64,000 nt of DNA from Neelides folsomi (Eukaryota; Arthropoda; Collembola; Neelipleona; Neelidae). The DNA lies in assembly GCA_034687125.1 (NCBI GenBank), contig JAQGBZ010000014.1, forward strand, positions 1-64,000, written 5' to 3'. The position numbers and the translations under genes are program-made. The stretch's first letter is position 1. Each line of letters opens with the position of its first letter. The notes beneath the pieces were generated by a model that saw nothing but the letters and a program-made list of their open reading frames with translations, had not been told where the DNA came from and searched no databases. Below are positions 37,688 through 47,460 of the stretch, in pieces.

Positions 37688-38703
37688 TTAATCCATTCTC
37701 GTCCTCAGATTCTTAATTGTCACCTTGTCCTTTTCACTAGAAAATGATGCACAAAATGAGAACTTGTTTATAAAGATAAAATTCCATGTATTCTTGCTTT
37801 AATAAAATGAGATTAATTATTTATTTTAAATATTATATCGTATCTAGTTATAATTGTATATTTATGACTTCTTACATAATGTAGACTTTTGCTCCCCATC
37901 CAGAAATGGCATCTCTGTCACACGCATTAACAAGAGCCTGAGAAATAGTCTCGAAGAGATCATCCGGGGCGAGGTCTGGCTCCCAAAGCGACTCGCACAT
38001 TCCGTAAAGTTGTTCTTCGCAAGTTCCAGCAACCACAAAGTCTTCTGGCTCGTTTGGGCATCCGATCAAGTCAAACGCAGTCACAAACGGAGCATTTGTC
38101 TTTGGGTCTAAACCAGCAATAACCGGCTCCACAAAGTAAGGTCCAAAGCTATGAACAAAAAACATGAAGAATCATCAATAATCAATCTATATAATAAATA
38201 GTATATATTTGATTAAAAATTATGGTTCATTTCATTGGATATTTTAATACCGGTGCTCGTAAAGAAAGTTTGAGACCATTGACGCAAAGACAGGAACACT
38301 GACTTTCCGGTTCTCTCTCAACTCGTACATGTTGGTTCGAAATTTAAGGCGTTGACTGACAGTTTGAGTGTCTGTAGCGAGTCCAGGAAGTCCCATGAAA
38401 AGCTTTGGTCCAACTTCAAAGATCTTATCAGAGTCGAAACCAATTGTTTGAAGTTGAACTCCAAATCTAAGATCAGTGGCAATTGCCACGCATTCTCGTC
38501 CCTTCATGGCCACCACGGCCCCTCCGTTATACGACATGATAGACTACATAGTAAAAATGACCAAGTTATTATATTATGCAAACATAAAATAAATATGGAA
38601 ATCCATAATATAGTTTTCAAAATGTATTGATTTTTTCTGACAAATGCTATTTGGAAGAATATGATAAAAAATTAAAAGCCGAGAAGATCGATCGACTTAC
38701 CAT
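37688..38703 (-). CDS. PSMB3: Proteasome subunit beta type-3
   Basis: Non-catalytic beta-3 subunit of the 20S proteasome. Four exons: 38703-38701, 38543-38251, 38148-37876, 37736-37688. The first coding exon is only the ATG, followed directly by the donor GTAAGT; the next exon begins TCTATCATG, so the protein starts [14 protein letters not shown] as in vertebrate PSMB3. The total is 205 residues, exactly the human length. Landmarks are [51 protein letters not shown] and the C-terminus ending RTRMD. There is no N-terminal propeptide with a catalytic Thr, as expected for an inactive beta subunit. Confidence 0.98.
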
Positions 38704-39402
38704 CTTGAATGTGTTTTATAAAAAATTGATGGAATTTGGAAAAACAAAATGAAATCAACAGATTGATCAAATTATTCGATGATTTTTGCCGGAATGGCGC
38801 ACAACTCTCACTCAAAGTACAAGACTCACAGAGAGCAAAAATTGCAGTAATAGCAGAGTCTTTGCCAAAGACAGAAATCAGAAATGAGCAAAATTGAAGA
38901 ATGACAAAATAAAAATTTAAATTCTACCTCTATGTAGTTCACCAGGAATTATTCCTAAGCCTAATCTTATGTAGCAATTAGCCCCGATCCCGAATCATCT
39001 TTCTACCTAGTCCTCCACACGATCGGCAATCCCGAAATCCCAATTGATGCCAATTTAAGATAATATTATGTATTCCATACATATAGCCATATTTTACCAA
39101 ACAGAATATGATATAGAATTTATCCAGTGAAAACAAAAAACAACACTCATCCAGTTTTTTTCAAAATTCCTTGTTCCAAAACAATTATTTGTTAGTGTTT
39201 TTTATTCTTCATGCCAGTAATTACAAACTGTTATATATTTTCATATAGAAGAATGACATTGTTTAAATAATAGCATAATAATAATCCTATTCATGTACTT
39301 ATCCGTAAACTATTATTACATTTTGTAAGCTAAGAGAAAGATAGTCGAGATCTATATTAGTAAATATCAAAAAAGTTGTACAAAAGTTTAATTGTATTAC
39401 TT
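38704..39402. other. PSMB3 promoter region and spacer
   Basis: 700 bp between the PSMB3 start and the end of the next minus-strand gene. It should contain the PSMB3 promoter and the 3' UTR of the upstream gene. Nothing else is recognisable. Confidence 0.4.
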
Positions 39403-39705
39403 TTAGCCTTTTTTCTTGGATAATAAAGGGACATCTAATTTGTCTTTAACTTCCAGAAAGCTTCGAAGTGAAAGAATGCATCTTGTTGCACTCATATCAA
39501 TTACTTCACCCTTATCTTGTCCAAGTAATAGGGAAGGGAGTCGAAATTCTTTTTCTTTGGCTTCACGATAATTTACGGATGCAATTTCAAGAGTCTCAGC
39601 AAATTTCCTAGTGCTTTTGCTTAAGTGAAGATCATCCGCCGAGTTGATCTTATGCCTTTTTACTTCCGAATCTTGTTCCATTAATTGGGGATCTTGTTCC
39701 GACAT
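39403..39705 (-). CDS. Unknown 100-residue hydrophilic protein
   Basis: Single-exon frame from a good start (ATG at 39705-39703) to TAA. No family recognised. The protein is acidic at the N-terminus (SEQDPQLMEQDSEVKRHK), probably helical in the middle (TRKFAETLEIASVNYREAKE), and ends with LSLRSFLEVKDKLDVPLL before a Lys-rich tail. It has no signal peptide or membrane segment and no tandem repeats. Its composition is protein-like, and its position, head-to-head with DNA ligase 1 (760 bp between starts), is normal for this compact block. Splicing cannot be excluded, so the gene could be longer. Confidence 0.55.
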   Translation of the reverse strand: MSEQDPQLMEQDSEVKRHKINSADDLHLSKSTRKFAETLEIASVNYREAKEKEFRLPSLLLGQDKGEVIDMSATRCILSLRSFLEVKDKLDVPLLSKKKG

Positions 39706-40465
39706 AAATAAAGAAACCCTGTTAATTCGGACAAAGAGTATTTAAAAATTTGTAATATTCAATTTTACAATGAGCATGAAATTGATGCGATATATTACAC
39801 AATAAACATTTCCATCTCTGACACTTACGAGTTATTCTTAAAAATCTTGAAATACAAAAGAGAAGCGACATAAATGAAGTTGAAGCTGGAAGTTAAATGA
39901 ACTGAATTGAAGTTGTGATTAAAATGATTAAAAAGGATCTATTAACTTTCTTCTGAATTCCCACAAAAAATTCTTCATTTCTTTATGAATTTTATTGTAA
40001 AAGTTTTTACAGAATGCGTAGTTCAACCACGCACTCACGTTACTTTTTTCGGTTTCGTGATAGTGAAAAGGGGCATCTTTTGACAATTTATACGACGCGA
40101 GTTTTCTATTCAAATCTTAATGCGCTAAATGTAAGCGGGAATAATTTTTCTCTTCGTGACATCATGACTTCTTCAGTTCTGCTCTGCTCTGCCTGACTTC
40201 GACGACTTCGTGTTCGTCTGCCTACTTCGTGTCTTCGGCATTTCGACATCGGCCTCCTCTTGTACCTCTTCGGTCTTCGTCATTAACTTTCCAGTTTGCG
40301 AATTCCCATCTTCAATTCCGTTCCATCTCTCGTCTCATTGTATTATTCGTAGCCTACGTCCATTTTATAGGAATTTAGGAAGTCTTCCTTTGTAACATGT
40401 AGTTCTTCGGCTTCTTCGTCACACTTAATTTCTACTGTGAAATAGTTCAATATGAATTTCAGTTA
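39706..40465. promoter_or_regulatory. Divergent promoter interval upstream of DNA ligase 1
   Basis: 760 bp between the unknown minus-strand gene and LIG1. The LIG1-proximal part (about 40195-40420) is rich in CTTCG words, unlike the surrounding DNA, and is probably 5' UTR or core promoter. GCGGGAA at 40135-40141 resembles an E2F site, which would fit a replication gene; this is weak evidence. Confidence 0.4.
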
Positions 40466-43400
40466 ATGATACGCATTATCTTTCGTATTTTTAATCAGAA
40501 CGCTAAACATTATAGATTACTTAATAAAATGCCGCAGCCTTCAATTAGCAGTTTTTTTCAAAAGACTACTTCGACACCTCCATTTCCAAAATCCAATCTC
40601 ACGACAAAGAAAAAAGATGAAGATAAGGAGGAAATCAAAAATGTAAAGAAAAATGATAATAAATCCAAGAAAGTTGGGAAAGCAAAGGCTGAAAAGACCA
40701 TGAAAGTCGAGCCCAAGAAATTTGAGACCAAGAAGATTGAAAAGGCAAAGATAGAAAAGATCCAAACAATTGAGGAATCATTGAGCTCAAATGAAAGTGA
40801 AGATGAAACACAAGAGATCATCGAATCGTCACCTGAATCATCTCCCGTTAAACGAAAACCATCAAGGTTAGGAGAGAAGCCTAAAAGGAGATTAGCAATT
40901 GTCAGTAGCTCTGAAGATGAGAGTAAATCTGAAGAAAAAGAACCAACCCCTGAACCTCAACCTAAGAAGCGCAAGACGAAGCAAAAGAAAATTAAAGATT
41001 CCTCTGACGAAGAAAAATCTCCATTGAAAAAGAAGGCATCTTCTGATGAGAAAAAATCTTTACTGAAAAAGAAAAAGAAAACAAAAGATTCCTCTGATGA
41101 TGATGAGGATGAGAGTGAACTGAGTGAGCCAGAAGAAAAAGAACCAACCTTTGAACCTCAACCTAAGAAGCGCAAGACGAAAGAAAAGAAAATCAAAGAT
41201 TCCTCTGATGAAGAAAAATCTCCATTAAAAAAGAAAAAGAAAACTGACGATTCTCCCAAAGAGGCTTCTTCGTCGAAAATTAAAGTTGAAGATTCGCCCA
41301 AAAAAGATAATGGGGCAAAAGCTACGCCTAAAAAAGAAAAGGACGTTGACAACTCTCCCAAAAAAGAAAAGGAGACTAATGGAGTTGAAAAAAATAATGG
41401 GTTCTTTTCCAAAAGCTCTGCAAAATCACCTGAAAATGGATCGTCTTCAACTGCTAAGAAATGGGATAATGATTACGATCCCAAAAAGGACAAATATGAT
41501 CCGATTGCAGATGCCTCATGGGAAAGGGGTCAAAAGTAAGAATATATTTTATTAAACATTATTTTTACATCATAAATCATAATATAGTGATTATAAATAA
41601 TATATAAATTATTAAATAAGTAATTGGAAGAATAATTTTAATATTTGAGCAATATTTAATAGTTTTTTTATTTCATCAGGGTTCCTTATCTAGCCTTGGC
41701 CAAAACACTGGAAGCAATTGAAGGGACAAGCAGTCGTTTGAAAATTATTGAGACTTTGGCAAATTATTTTCGCTCTGTCATGATTCTTTCTCCCAACGAT
41801 CTCCTCTACAGTTGTTATTTATGCCTCAATAAACTTGCTCCAGCATATGAAGGTTAGTTAACAAGATTAAGTAAATCTAAATGACAATAAATGTAGTTAT
41901 TAACACCTTATAAATATGAGTAATTTATTTGTAGGAATTGAACTTGGGATTGCTGAAACAAATATAATGAAAGCAATAGCGCAAGCAACAGGTAGATCAT
42001 TCCAATCCATTAAAGCAGATGCAGGGTCTCTTGGCGATTTGGGTCTTGTGGCTGAAAACAGCCGATCAAATCAACGGACGCTCTTCCAACCAGCACCACT
42101 AACTTTGAATGGTGTTTTTCATAAGTTGAAGGAAATTGGAAAATTGACAGGGCAAGCTTCTCATGGGAAAAAAATCTCAATGATTCAAGTACGATTGATA
42201 ATTTGATTAATTTACAATGTTTATTACTTTTCATTACCTTTTAATTATTTTAATGGAATTTGATTTAATACTAAATTGATTATCTAGGGAATGCTCGTTT
42301 CCTGTAAGCATTCAGAAGCCAGATATCTTGCCCGATCATTGGTTGGGAAGTTGAGGATTGGTTTAGCTGAGCAATCGCTGCTTCAAGCTATAGGCCAAGC
42401 TGTTTTCCTCACCCCTCCAAATCAAGACTTGACTTCCTGGCCTCCTAAAATCTTGAATGCTGGGAAGAAAATGAATGCTGAAGCCTTAAAGGCCAAAATT
42501 GACGAAACAGCTTATTTGATCAAAAGTTGTTATTGTGAATGCCCAAATTACGATATATTGATCGAAGCTCTTCTCACATCTGGACTCGATGGCTTAAATG
42601 AGAAATGCAAATTGACACCGGGAATTCCACCAAGGCCGATGTTGGCTCAACCAACCAAGGGAGTTGCAGATGTTCTTCAAAGATTTGATGACATCAAATT
42701 TACATGTGAATATAAATACGATGGAGAAAGAGCTCAGGTATGTTTTTAATCTTTTTAATCTTTATTTTACACATTCTTTACCTAATATTATATCGTAGTT
42801 TTACTACTGACAATGAATCAAATGTTTTGGATTTTTATTTGCGATAAATGATTTTATTTAGATTCATCTTCTTGAGGGAGGAAAAATTCACATTTACAGC
42901 CGAAATCAAGAGAATAACACATCAAAGTATCCAGATATTATTTCTCGCTTTGATAAATGCATCATTGGCGATGTGAAAAGTTGTATTTTGGACTCTGAAG
43001 CCGTAGCTTGGGACATTGAAAATAAAGCAATTCTTCCATTTCAAGTTTTATCAACTAGAAAGAGAAAAGTAAGAATATTAAAGAGTTTAATAATTAAATA
43101 ATAATATACTTATATCAATTTAATTTACAATTGGTTAAAAGAAGTAATAATTTTTATTTGGTTTTAATTATTGAAAACATTTTGAATTTAAGGATGCGAA
43201 TGAAGATGAAATTAAGGTTCAAGTCTTTATTTTTGCATTTGATCTTATTTATTTTAATGGGCGGAATTTGATCAAAGAACCACTTTCTGAACGTCGAAGA
43301 TTGCTGAGAGAGAATTTCCAAGAGGTTGAAGGGCAATTTGGATTTGCGACCAGTCTCGACACGAGCAGCATGGAAGATGTTCAAGAGTTTCTGGAAGAAT

Positions 43401-44199
43401 CTATCAAAGGGAATTGCGAAGGCTTGATGGTCAAGACATTGGATGTGAATGCAAGTTATGAGCTGGCAAAGAGATCACAAAAATGGCTTAAGTTGAAAAA
43501 AGATTATTTGGACAGCGGAGGAGATTCACTTGATCTCGTGGTTATTGGGGGATTCCTTGGGAAAGGGAAGCGAACAGGAAATTATGGAGGATTCCTCTTG
43601 GCATGCTATGATCCTGATAATGAAGAATATCAAACAATTTGCAAGGTATTATAAAATAAAATATTTTTATACTATTAAAATTTTTGTATTTAAATGTTGA
43701 ATTTGAGTTTTAATAATGAAATATTTTTATTGGAAAGATCGGAACTGGATTCAGTGATGAACAATTGGTTAAGCATTCCGAATCATTGAAGCCTAATTTG
43801 ATCAAGGAACCGAAACCTTATTACCGATATCATAATAACCTTACACCAGATCATTGGTTTGATGCAGCTGAAGTATGGGAGGTCAAATGTGCAGATTTGT
43901 CTCTTTCACCGGTTCATACAGCCGGTCGAGGAATTGTAAGTTACCTAAAATAAATTAATCGTCTATCGCTATTCTCTTAAATAAAAATTGTCCCTTGAAA
44001 TTACTTTTTTATTTATTTGTAGATTGATCCTGAAAGAGGAATTTCACTTAGATTCCCACGATTCCTTCGCCTTCGAGAGGATAAGAATGCTGAGGATGCG
44101 ACTTCTTCGAGCCAAGTGGCTGATATGTACAATAATCAAGACCAAGTGAAGAACGCTAAAGGAAATACAAACAAGGACGATGACGATGAATTTTACTGA
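40466..44199 (+). CDS. LIG1: DNA ligase 1 (ATP-dependent replicative ligase)
   Basis: Seals Okazaki fragments and excision-repair nicks. Eight exons, 40466-41535, 41680-41852, 41935-42188, 42288-42737, 42862-43068, 43193-43645, 43738-43935 and 44023-44199, join in phase. From the first ATG the product is 993 residues; from the second (40529) it is 972. The second start gives [11 protein letters not shown], a textbook PCNA-binding PIP box (QxxIxxFF) at the extreme N-terminus. The first start adds a 21-residue Arg/Ile/Asn-rich leader without acidic residues. A long Lys/Glu/Ser-rich disordered region follows with two near-identical 35-residue repeats. The DNA-binding domain starts [11 protein letters not shown]. 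Motif I is [11 protein letters not shown] with the adenylated Lys at 642 (long form). [27 protein letters not shown] and the OB-fold motif [12 protein letters not shown] complete the ligase core. Poly(A) candidate at 44285-44290. Confidence 0.97.
40931..41236 (+). repeat. Direct 105-bp duplication in the LIG1 disordered region
   Basis: Copies at 40931-41035 and 41132-41236 have equal length and differ at only a handful of bases. Each encodes [33 protein letters not shown] with one or two substitutions. The 96-bp spacer carries partial Lys/Ser/Asp copies of the same theme. The DNA-level identity indicates recent tandem-type duplication. Confidence 0.85.
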
Positions 44200-44741
44200 T
44201 TCAATTTTTTCTAAAGGCAATATTGGATTGACCTTCAATTGGTCAACATTATTTAATTTGATTAAATTTCTAGAACTTTTATTAAATAAATGCTTATCGA
44301 TATATAATATATTTCAAAATATGAGATAGAATACTGTAGGTTTGAAATTAGGCCCAAATTTTTGTCGACATAACCATTGTTAATTCCAACTTTAATAAAT
44401 ATGAATATGTATTTGTATATGATTTATATGAATAAATTCAGTATTTTAACTCATTTTTAATAATTCATTAATCATAATTTTGCATTAAAATGTGTAAATA
44501 TTAATACAGGTTTATTAGTTGTATGAAAAATTGTTGCTTCTTCTAAATTGTCCATCAATATTAATTTTAAGTTTTATTACAATGGGTTCATCCTTGCTTT
44601 GCAAGAAAATCCTTAAAAAAGTTTATTGCATCATTAGAATAATTGTAATACTGATAGCTTCATTCCATATTTTTCAACATAAATTGTTTGAATAATTTAG
44701 AACTTAAGCGTTAGAAAGTATTCAGTTTCATAAATACTTAC
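44200..44741. other. 3' flank of LIG1 and of the PKPTKE-repeat gene
   Basis: 541 bp between two convergent genes, A+T-rich. It contains the LIG1 poly(A) signal candidate at 44285-44290. On the minus strand a consensus donor GTAAGT begins right after the PKPTKE-gene stop, so part of this interval may be a 3' UTR intron of that gene. Confidence 0.45.
44285..44290 (+). terminator. Poly(A) signal candidate, LIG1
   Basis: AATAAA 86 nt after the LIG1 stop codon. Good spacing. Confidence 0.5.
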
Positions 44742-44993
44742 CTATGAATCTGATGCTTTAGTCGACTTTGGTGCTTTGGTTGGTTTTGGTTCTTTGGTTG
44801 GTTTTGGTTCCTTGGTTGGTTTTGGTTCCTTGGTTGGTTTTGGTTCTTTGGTGGGTTTTGGTTCTTTGGTTGGTTTTGGTTCTTTGGTAGGTTTAGGTTC
44901 TTTGGTCGGTTTTGGTCCTTTGGTAGAGCCCTGAGTTTGAGCAGAGCATATTGCCACCAAAACTACGAGGCAAACGATAACCGCAATTTTCAT
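44742..44993 (-). CDS. Secreted PKPTKE hexapeptide-repeat protein
   Basis: An 83-residue precursor in one coding exon. The start at 44993-44991 is chosen because it has an AAAATG context and opens a typical signal peptide (MKIAVIVCLVVLVAICSAQ), and because a TATA box lies about 55 bp upstream; a frame-compatible start further upstream would lie before the probable transcription start. After residue 26 come seven perfect copies of PKPTKE, then PKPTKA and PKSTKA, then SDS. There are no Cys residues in the mature part. The repeat is basic and Pro/Thr-rich, so mucin-type O-glycosylation or a polyelectrolyte role (cuticle, silk-like, mucus) is possible but not shown. I know no named family. The stop codon abuts a perfect donor (TAG/GTAAGT). 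Confidence 0.85.
   Translation of the reverse strand: MKIAVIVCLVVLVAICSAQTQGSTKGPKPTKEPKPTKEPKPTKEPKPTKEPKPTKEPKPTKEPKPTKEPKPTKAPKSTKASDS
44763..44915 (-). repeat. 18-bp tandem array encoding PKPTKE
   Basis: Nine consecutive 18-bp units close to CCAAAACCAACCAAAGAA on the coding strand, varying mainly at third positions (AAA/AAG, GAA/GAG-like and ACC/ACT changes). It lies in frame inside the secreted-protein gene. Confidence 0.85.
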
Positions 44994-45550
44994 TTTGAAA
45001 GATTGGGATCTTCTTGGCTTGTGTAAAGAATATGTGAAGTTGTTCTTTTTATACGTATTATAGGACAAAAATATCTGGAATCCTCCTTTTGAAAGTGACA
45101 TTTATGGTGATGAACAACTTTGTTATTTTCAAATGATAATAAAAGCAAAATGGAATTGAATATTCAAAAATTTAACACATTTAAAAAACCATTGTATTCG
45201 AAGGCCCAAATTAAATATTTGCCTAAATTTTATTATTTTGTTAAAATATTTAATACATATTTTATGAATGCTCGTAATACGGACATGATACTCATCTAAC
45301 TGATTGTGAATTGAAGAGAAATGAACAGAATTAGAGTTTATGTATTAATTATTGTTTTTAATGTTAGTGACACATATACCTGCTATATTTAATTGTAGAG
45401 TAAATGTACGAGTAATAATATTGGTGATTGGTGATAAATTATTATATAACTTTGAATCGTTTATACGTTTTATAAATTGTTATATTTAAATTAAAAAACA
45501 CTAATAAGTTAATTATAATTGATTTGATTACAATAAAACATTATCATGGC
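44994..45550. other. Spacer between two secreted-protein genes
   Basis: 556 bp. It contains the promoter of the PKPTKE gene (TATA box at 45053-45046) and the 3' flank of the next minus-strand gene. Otherwise A+T-rich and featureless. Confidence 0.45.
45046..45053 (-). promoter_or_regulatory. TATA box of the PKPTKE-repeat gene
   Basis: TATAAAAA on the minus strand, 53 bp upstream of the start codon at 44993. This predicts a 5' UTR of about 25 nt. A strong TATA and a short leader are typical of highly and tissue-specifically expressed secreted products. Confidence 0.6.
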
Positions 45551-46178
45551 TCATTTTCCTCCTCCAGTTAAGAGTGAAATCCAATTTTGTATAGGAGCGA
45601 CTTGATAAGGAGCTCCGGCCGATGCTGCAGGCTGAGGAAGCAATAACTGCCATAATGGAATTACTGTTCCAGGAACTTTATTGGGCTTCGTTTGATTTTT
45701 ACTTGACGCAATTGGATAATTAGGGAATAATCCAGATGGGAAAGGATTGGGGGCTGGTTGTTGATTGTCTTGTTTCGTTTCAAACTCTAAAATTTATCAA
45801 TTGTTTAGATTTTTTCGTTTTAGATCTTCTAAATGTACATTTACATATACAAATGATATGTTTAATTTAATTGCTATGTATTATCAGGATATTGAAATTT
45901 ACCTTTTAGAATAAGTTCGTCAAGTTCTTCACTTATCTAAATAAGAAAATTAAATTAAATTTGCATACAGAATTATATATTGTATATTGAATCCTACCTA
46001 AACTGTAATCAATAATTAAATTATATAATGCATTTTTAAAACATGTTGATAGTTTGTATTAAAATATTTTACTTATTAAATTCTATTAAATAAAAACGAA
46101 AAAAACATATAAACTTACAATTGTGGCATTACTAATAAAGAAAAAATTTAATATGCTCAATATTACAAGATATCTCAT
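45551..46178 (-). CDS. Small secreted Pro-rich protein, three exons
   Basis: Each exon is too short to stand out alone. 46178-46119, 45936-45903 and 45786-45551 join in phase across GT-AG introns to a 109-residue precursor. Exon 1 is a near-ideal signal peptide (MRYLVILSILNFFFISNATI). Exon 2 adds an acidic helix (ISEELDELILK). Exon 3 is Pro/Asn/Gln-rich (DNQQPAPNPFPSGLFPNYP) and then hydrophobic (VIPLWQLLLPQPAASAGA), ending GGGK. No Cys is present, so it is not a disulfide-rich toxin-like peptide. No family is recognised. A TATA box about 100 bp upstream supports the start. Its neighbour downstream on the same strand is the PKPTKE secreted protein. Confidence 0.75.
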
Positions 46179-47460
46179 TTTAAATAATCGAAATTATTTA
46201 AGTATGATTTTATTAAAAATGGAAAGTGAAAACTGTTTTAGATGTTAATAACCTACACATTCTTTCCCTTTCACTTTATATATGAAATTTAACGAAAACA
46301 ATACTGTTTATTTAATCTAAATTCAATCTCCAATTTTCAGTGAACACACGTGGTAAATATAATATTTTAAAACAAAAAAAGATTTTGATTGTGCTTTGTA
46401 AACTTAAATTAAGAATTTATAATATAATCACAATACATAAAATGCATTCTAGTTACATAACACAGAAAGCAAATTATCCGTCAACTCACAATGAAACACT
46501 TGTCAGACAACTGATTATTTTTTCAGATTTGGATTGTTCAAACAGCTCATTTTGTTTTATATTCAACCAACCCATACCGTTTATTATTTATATAAGCTTT
46601 AAAAAACAATCAAATAACCATTACCAAATACTCAAAGCAAATGTGTTTTTAACTTAATAACTTCTTACACTCTCATATTAATCGGGTCACATTTTATTTA
46701 ATTACATTAAAAAAATGTATTTTAAAAATTACATATATAATTTATATGTATTATGATTTAAATAAAATATTTGGGTAACAGTTAGGTATCATATAGGTAT
46801 TTGTGCTATCTGGAATATTTTTTATAAATGCAAATGTATTAGACCATTAATGAATATTAAATTAACAATTAAAAACTTGTGGAGTTCAATTGTTTCATTT
46901 TTTTCATGATTGTTATTTTCATATAATAGTAAACAGTATGGCGGTAATAAGTATTTATTTATTTTTACCCACATGTGTATAATACTTACAATATGTATGT
47001 TTACATATGTATATTCTAGAGAGTATGGCTAATATTTTTATTTTTATAAACTACAATTAAATAATACCCTTTGTCTTAAACAATGCATGTAAGTATTTAA
47101 TTCATTGAGCCATTAGGTGGGTTTAAATAACGAGCCAATGGTAGGGTGAAGGTATGGAGAAATCGAGCTTTCATTATTCCTTTGTTCTAGGAAAGTCTCA
47201 GTCTCAATATCGTTTTTTCCTCCTCCATTTTCACAGCTCCCAGTTTAAAATATCAATTTTTAATATATTTAACCTAATTTTTAATTAAAACGTGTATTGA
47301 TCGCATTATTCATCGATTAGTTATCGCTATATCCACATTTAATAATTTTCAATTTAACACTGTATTAATATTTATAATAAATATTCACTTACACTTACAA
47401 GTTAGAGAAAGCTGAAAATCATTTTCACTCTAGCCATACTCAAATTGAAGAATTGAGAAA
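46179..47460. other. Divergent intergenic region
   Basis: 1.3 kb between the small secreted-protein gene (minus) and the basic-protein gene (plus). It holds the TATA box at 46282-46275. The 105-codon open frame at 46340-46657 has A+T-driven composition and no splice or domain support. Confidence 0.45.
46275..46282 (-). promoter_or_regulatory. TATA box of the small secreted Pro-rich gene
   Basis: TATATAAA on the minus strand, about 97 bp upstream of the start codon at 46178. It predicts a 5' UTR of about 65 nt. Confidence 0.5.

Noticed and set aside
46340-46657. 105-codon plus-strand frame in the divergent intergenic region
   Set aside because: Composition is A+T-driven, with no signal peptide, domain or splice sites of note.
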